A stretch of 64,000 nucleotides of DNA from Xylogone sp. PMI_703 (lineage: Eukaryota > Ascomycota > Leotiomycetes), in NCBI GenBank assembly GCA_021399445.1, contig JAJTUQ010000003.1, positions 3,720,001-3,784,000 of the forward strand. The letters are read 5' to 3'. Made by a program: the position numbers and the translations under genes. The notes beneath the pieces were generated by a model, which worked only from the letters and a program-made list of their open reading frames with translations, did not search any database and was not told the origin of the DNA. Of the stretch, positions 61,502 to 64,000 are shown one piece after another. Position 1 is the stretch's first letter. The number at the start of each line of letters is the position of its first letter.

Positions 61502-63960
61502 TCATTTGGCCTCTTCATTACCCTCCGGGCCTCGGGCTTGAGGACCGGTTGGAACTTGATTGTTCGGTGGCCCACTTTGGTGAGGACCGTGAGACTGGTA
61601 GTTCTTGTTGTTGTAGTTACCATTGGGGTGGTTGTTGTTTCTGTGCGGGCCACCATACTGATGCATTTGCTGTGGACTAGTTCCAAATTGTTGGTGTGGA
61701 GGATATCCACGCATAGGCACTGTCAATTGTCAATTATCAATCTATGCTTATCGCAATCGCGTAGATATGAAAGATGACTTACTTTGACCGGGCTGGGGTT
61801 GGGCATATATTGGAGTGCCGTATTGCTGTCCTGGGCTCATTCCATTCATGCCATACATAGGCTGTTGGTGGCCTTGCTGCGAGCCCTGACTAATCATCAT
61901 CGGAGCGCCACGTCCAGGGCTTGGGTATCCATTAACACCAGGCATAACTGGGGGGTGACCGTTTGCTGGTGGCATAAAATGTCCTTGGGCTGGTGGGTAC
62001 ATCATCTGAGGACCTGGGCCCATTTGTGGCCCCATGAATCCGTTGTTTGGACCATTCATCATGATGGCGGGGCCAAACTGCGGTTGAGGAGGCATGAATT
62101 GATGATGGCTCTGAGAAAGTGAGCGGTACTGCGCCATCGGCGGAGCTCCGCCATGATAGGGCATCATTTGAGGGTTGTAGGCAAGCTGTGCAGCTTGGTT
62201 CATGGGAGAAGGATATGCCATGGTGGCATTCTGAAGGCGTGGAGATGCGAATGATTGAGCAGAGTGAGATGGCATCATACGATGTTCATCTGGCACAAAC
62301 TGGGGCGAAGGCCCGTGTGATTGTTGAGAGCCATGTAGGTTCATGGGTGGTTGACGAGGAGATTGGCGTGGTGGTAGGTTGTGCACACCTTGTTGCAGAT
62401 GGAATGGCAACTGGTGGTGATGGGGTTGAGGAACAACATGTGGGGCTGGAATAGGTATCGCCTGGGTTGGGAAAGGTGTCATTTCAAAGAGTTTCGTGTA
62501 CGTCAGATGTATTGTTGCGTCAGGCTTATCGCCGTCAGAAGGCTGTCTCCAGGTGGGAGGAGTATCATAAGCCGGTCTGACACCAGCAGTTGCCTTCCAG
62601 TTCTTCTCTGGGCCTGGCTTGATAGTCTTAATATGTTCAAACGCGTTGAACTTGGTTTTGAGAGACGGTCGTTCCGCCTCAGGAACAGGCTTCCGACGCA
62701 ACAGGGACGCGGAGACTGGTGGAGTGGGATGGCTCTGAACAGTATTCACTGCAGAGCGAGGGCTAGATGTGGAGCTTGGGTTGCCATTAGGATTGAATGT
62801 AGGAGCAAAAGGACTTGGTCGGAACTCAGTGCTGTTAGGGTTCAACCTAGCGCCTTGAGCACTTGCAACTCCACTTGAACGACGCGAGAAGTTAGGGTCA
62901 ACGGGGTGAGAGGGTCCCGTGGGAGGAACCCTTGATTCATGAACGGGAATCGGCATTATAGGAGTTGAAACGTGCTTGTTCTGCTCAATGCTTCTCAATC
63001 GAGCTGTTAAGCCGCCAGGGCGACCCTGCTGAGCTGGAGAGCCTTGGGTTGGACGATCTCTGAAAGACTGTGAGCTATACTGAGATTGGTGGCCGAACCC
63101 TGGCCCACGAGGTTGATTTTGTCGGCCTGGAACTCCTGCGGGCGGGGTTCCTTGAGATGGTGCGGTAGGGCGCTGTGCTTGTCTGGGTTCTGTTGCGGGA
63201 GTAGCAGGTTTTGCTGCTTCTGTGGCAACTTGCTGCTCTTTCTGTTGTTGCTGTTGCTGCTGTTTCGCGGCCGCTTCTTCAGCATTACGCTTAGCCTTCT
63301 CCTGGATCTCTTTCTGTTTAGCGGGGTCTTTAGCAATAATCGAGACTAGATCAGTTGGGACAGGCGTGTTTAGTTTGAAACTGTTAGCAAACTTCTTCAG
63401 GTCATTCAACTTGATCTCCTTGTCGTTCCTAGCTTTTGCCACGCGCACTTGATCTACGTTCTTCCTTTGTTGCGATGCAAATGTCTTGAATGCCGCTGCA
63501 ACGTCACGTTCCACCGTGGCAGTTGCATTTGGGGCGACATCAGGCTTCTTTTGGGGAGAAGCCGTACGGCTGGCTGCAGCAGGAGTATTAGCTGCGGGTG
63601 TAGCAGTAGCTGGCGTGGCCTTCGTATCAGACGAGGTTGCTGCTATCACGGAGCTGGGTTTGGAAGCCGCAGGTGTTTGAGCTGGTGCTGGTGCTGAAGC
63701 AGGAGCAGGAGCAGGAACCGGGGCAGGTACAGGCGTAGTCGTAGTCTCAGGTTTCGATACTTTAGCAGCTGGAGCAGCCGCAGCTTTGTTCTCAGGCTGC
63801 TTGTCGGGGCGTGCTAATTGAGAAGAAATGATGGCGGGATCTACGGGAGCTCCACTAACCGTCGCCTGTTTAGCAGGCGCACGCTTTGCCGGAGGTGTAT
63901 ATTTGTTAGCTGAAGAGGTGAGAGGCGGGAAATCCTGCCTGCGCACGCCACTGTACCTGC
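61502..63960 (-). CDS. PBP1: Ataxin-2/Pbp1 homologue, 3' part (5' end outside window)
   Basis: Poly(A)-binding-protein partner involved in stress granules and mRNA stability. Exons seen on the minus strand are 61783-63960 (its acceptor AG is at 63961-63962) and 61502-61719; the Lsm and LsmAD domains should lie in exons beyond 64000. The visible part starts RYSGVRRQDFPPLTSSANKY. It continues as Pro/Ala-rich low complexity, a conserved helix VKARNDKEIKLNDLKKF-like segment, a short Gln run at about 63245-63265, and a PAM2-like motif ARLNPNSTEFRP. Then come FNAFEHIKTIKPGPEKNW and a long Pro/Gln/His/Met-rich C-terminus. The last intron (61720-61782) is phase 1 and joins QPGQ to MPMRGYPP. A TACTAAC branch site precedes the first visible exon. 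Confidence 0.9.
62816..62851 (-). other. PAM2-like motif in the ataxin-2 homologue
   Basis: Encodes ARLNPNSTEFRP, matching the MLLE-binding PAM2 consensus at Leu3, Asn4, Phe10 and Pro12. Ala at 1 and Ser at 7 differ from the commonest residues. Ataxin-2 proteins are known PAM2 carriers. Confidence 0.75.
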
Positions 63961-64000
63961 CTTAAAGTTAGTAAACAGAAAAGACGCTACAGGGATCCAG

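Overview
The window is nuclear DNA of a filamentous ascomycete fungus (Pezizomycotina). Genes are spaced 0.3-3 kb apart on both strands. Introns are mostly 48-90 nt, with GTRNGT donors, CTRAC branch sites and AG acceptors. The gene content is fungal: SNF1, NCE102, MIM2, an FLC-type TRP channel, a DUF3433 membrane protein and a GPI-anchored cysteine-rich protein. A secreted endopolygalacturonase fits a plant-associated or saprotrophic fungus. Leotiomycetes is a plausible guess from overall similarity, but the sequence alone does not prove it. I found no tRNA, rRNA, CRISPR array or intact transposon.

Layout: 0.2-2.3 kb NCS1 uracil-type permease (+); 5.7-7.1 kb glutamine synthetase (+); 7.7-8.7 kb conserved mitochondrial-type protein of unknown function (+); 9.4-12.0 kb SNF1 kinase (+); 12.6-13.5 kb U1 snRNP protein C (-), divergent from ERV25 (13.7-14.6 kb, +); 15.1-17.0 kb HAS1 helicase (+); 17.5-21.2 kb JmjC/zinc-finger/AT-hook chromatin protein (-); 21.9-23.2 kb COQ2 (+); 24.5-25.1 kb NCE102 (+); 25.8-26.2 kb MIM2 (-); 26.6-28.0 kb eIF2-beta (+); 28.6-29.6 kb orphan ORFs (-); 30.8-32.2 kb AIM24 (+); 32.7-33.8 kb unknown protein with a PAM2-like motif (+); 34.2-36.2 kb MED1 (+); 36.7-38.6 kb unknown protein (+); 38.9-39.6 kb SDH assembly factor 2 (+); 39.9-40.5 kb alkyltransferase-like ATL1 (-); 41.1-42.6 kb GPI-anchored cysteine-rich protein (+); 43.3-43.8 kb YPI1 (+); 44.1-45.4 kb endopolygalacturonase (-); 47.2-48.1 kb FAM210/DUF1279 (+); 49.1-51.4 kb FLC channel (-); 54.1-55.7 kb ACOT9-like thioesterase (+); 56.0-58.8 kb DUF3433 (-); 61.5-64.0 kb the 3' part of ataxin-2/PBP1 (-), whose 5' end lies beyond the window.

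There is no operon or secondary-metabolite cluster; neighbours are mostly unrelated housekeeping genes. Two loose themes recur. One is mitochondrial biogenesis: COQ2, MIM2, AIM24, SDHAF2, FAM210, the ACOT9-like protein and the unknown at 7.7 kb. The other is RNA biology: U1-C, HAS1, eIF2-beta and two PAM2-type proteins.

The most interesting features are small exons that an ORF view hides. U1-C needs a 6-nt microexon to restore the conserved MPKFFCDYC start of its zinc finger. The permease has a 28-nt exon between two introns that read through in frame. The FLC channel has a 31-nt last exon. All gene models were joined by hand and checked for phase and for fit to family sequence; none has transcript support here.
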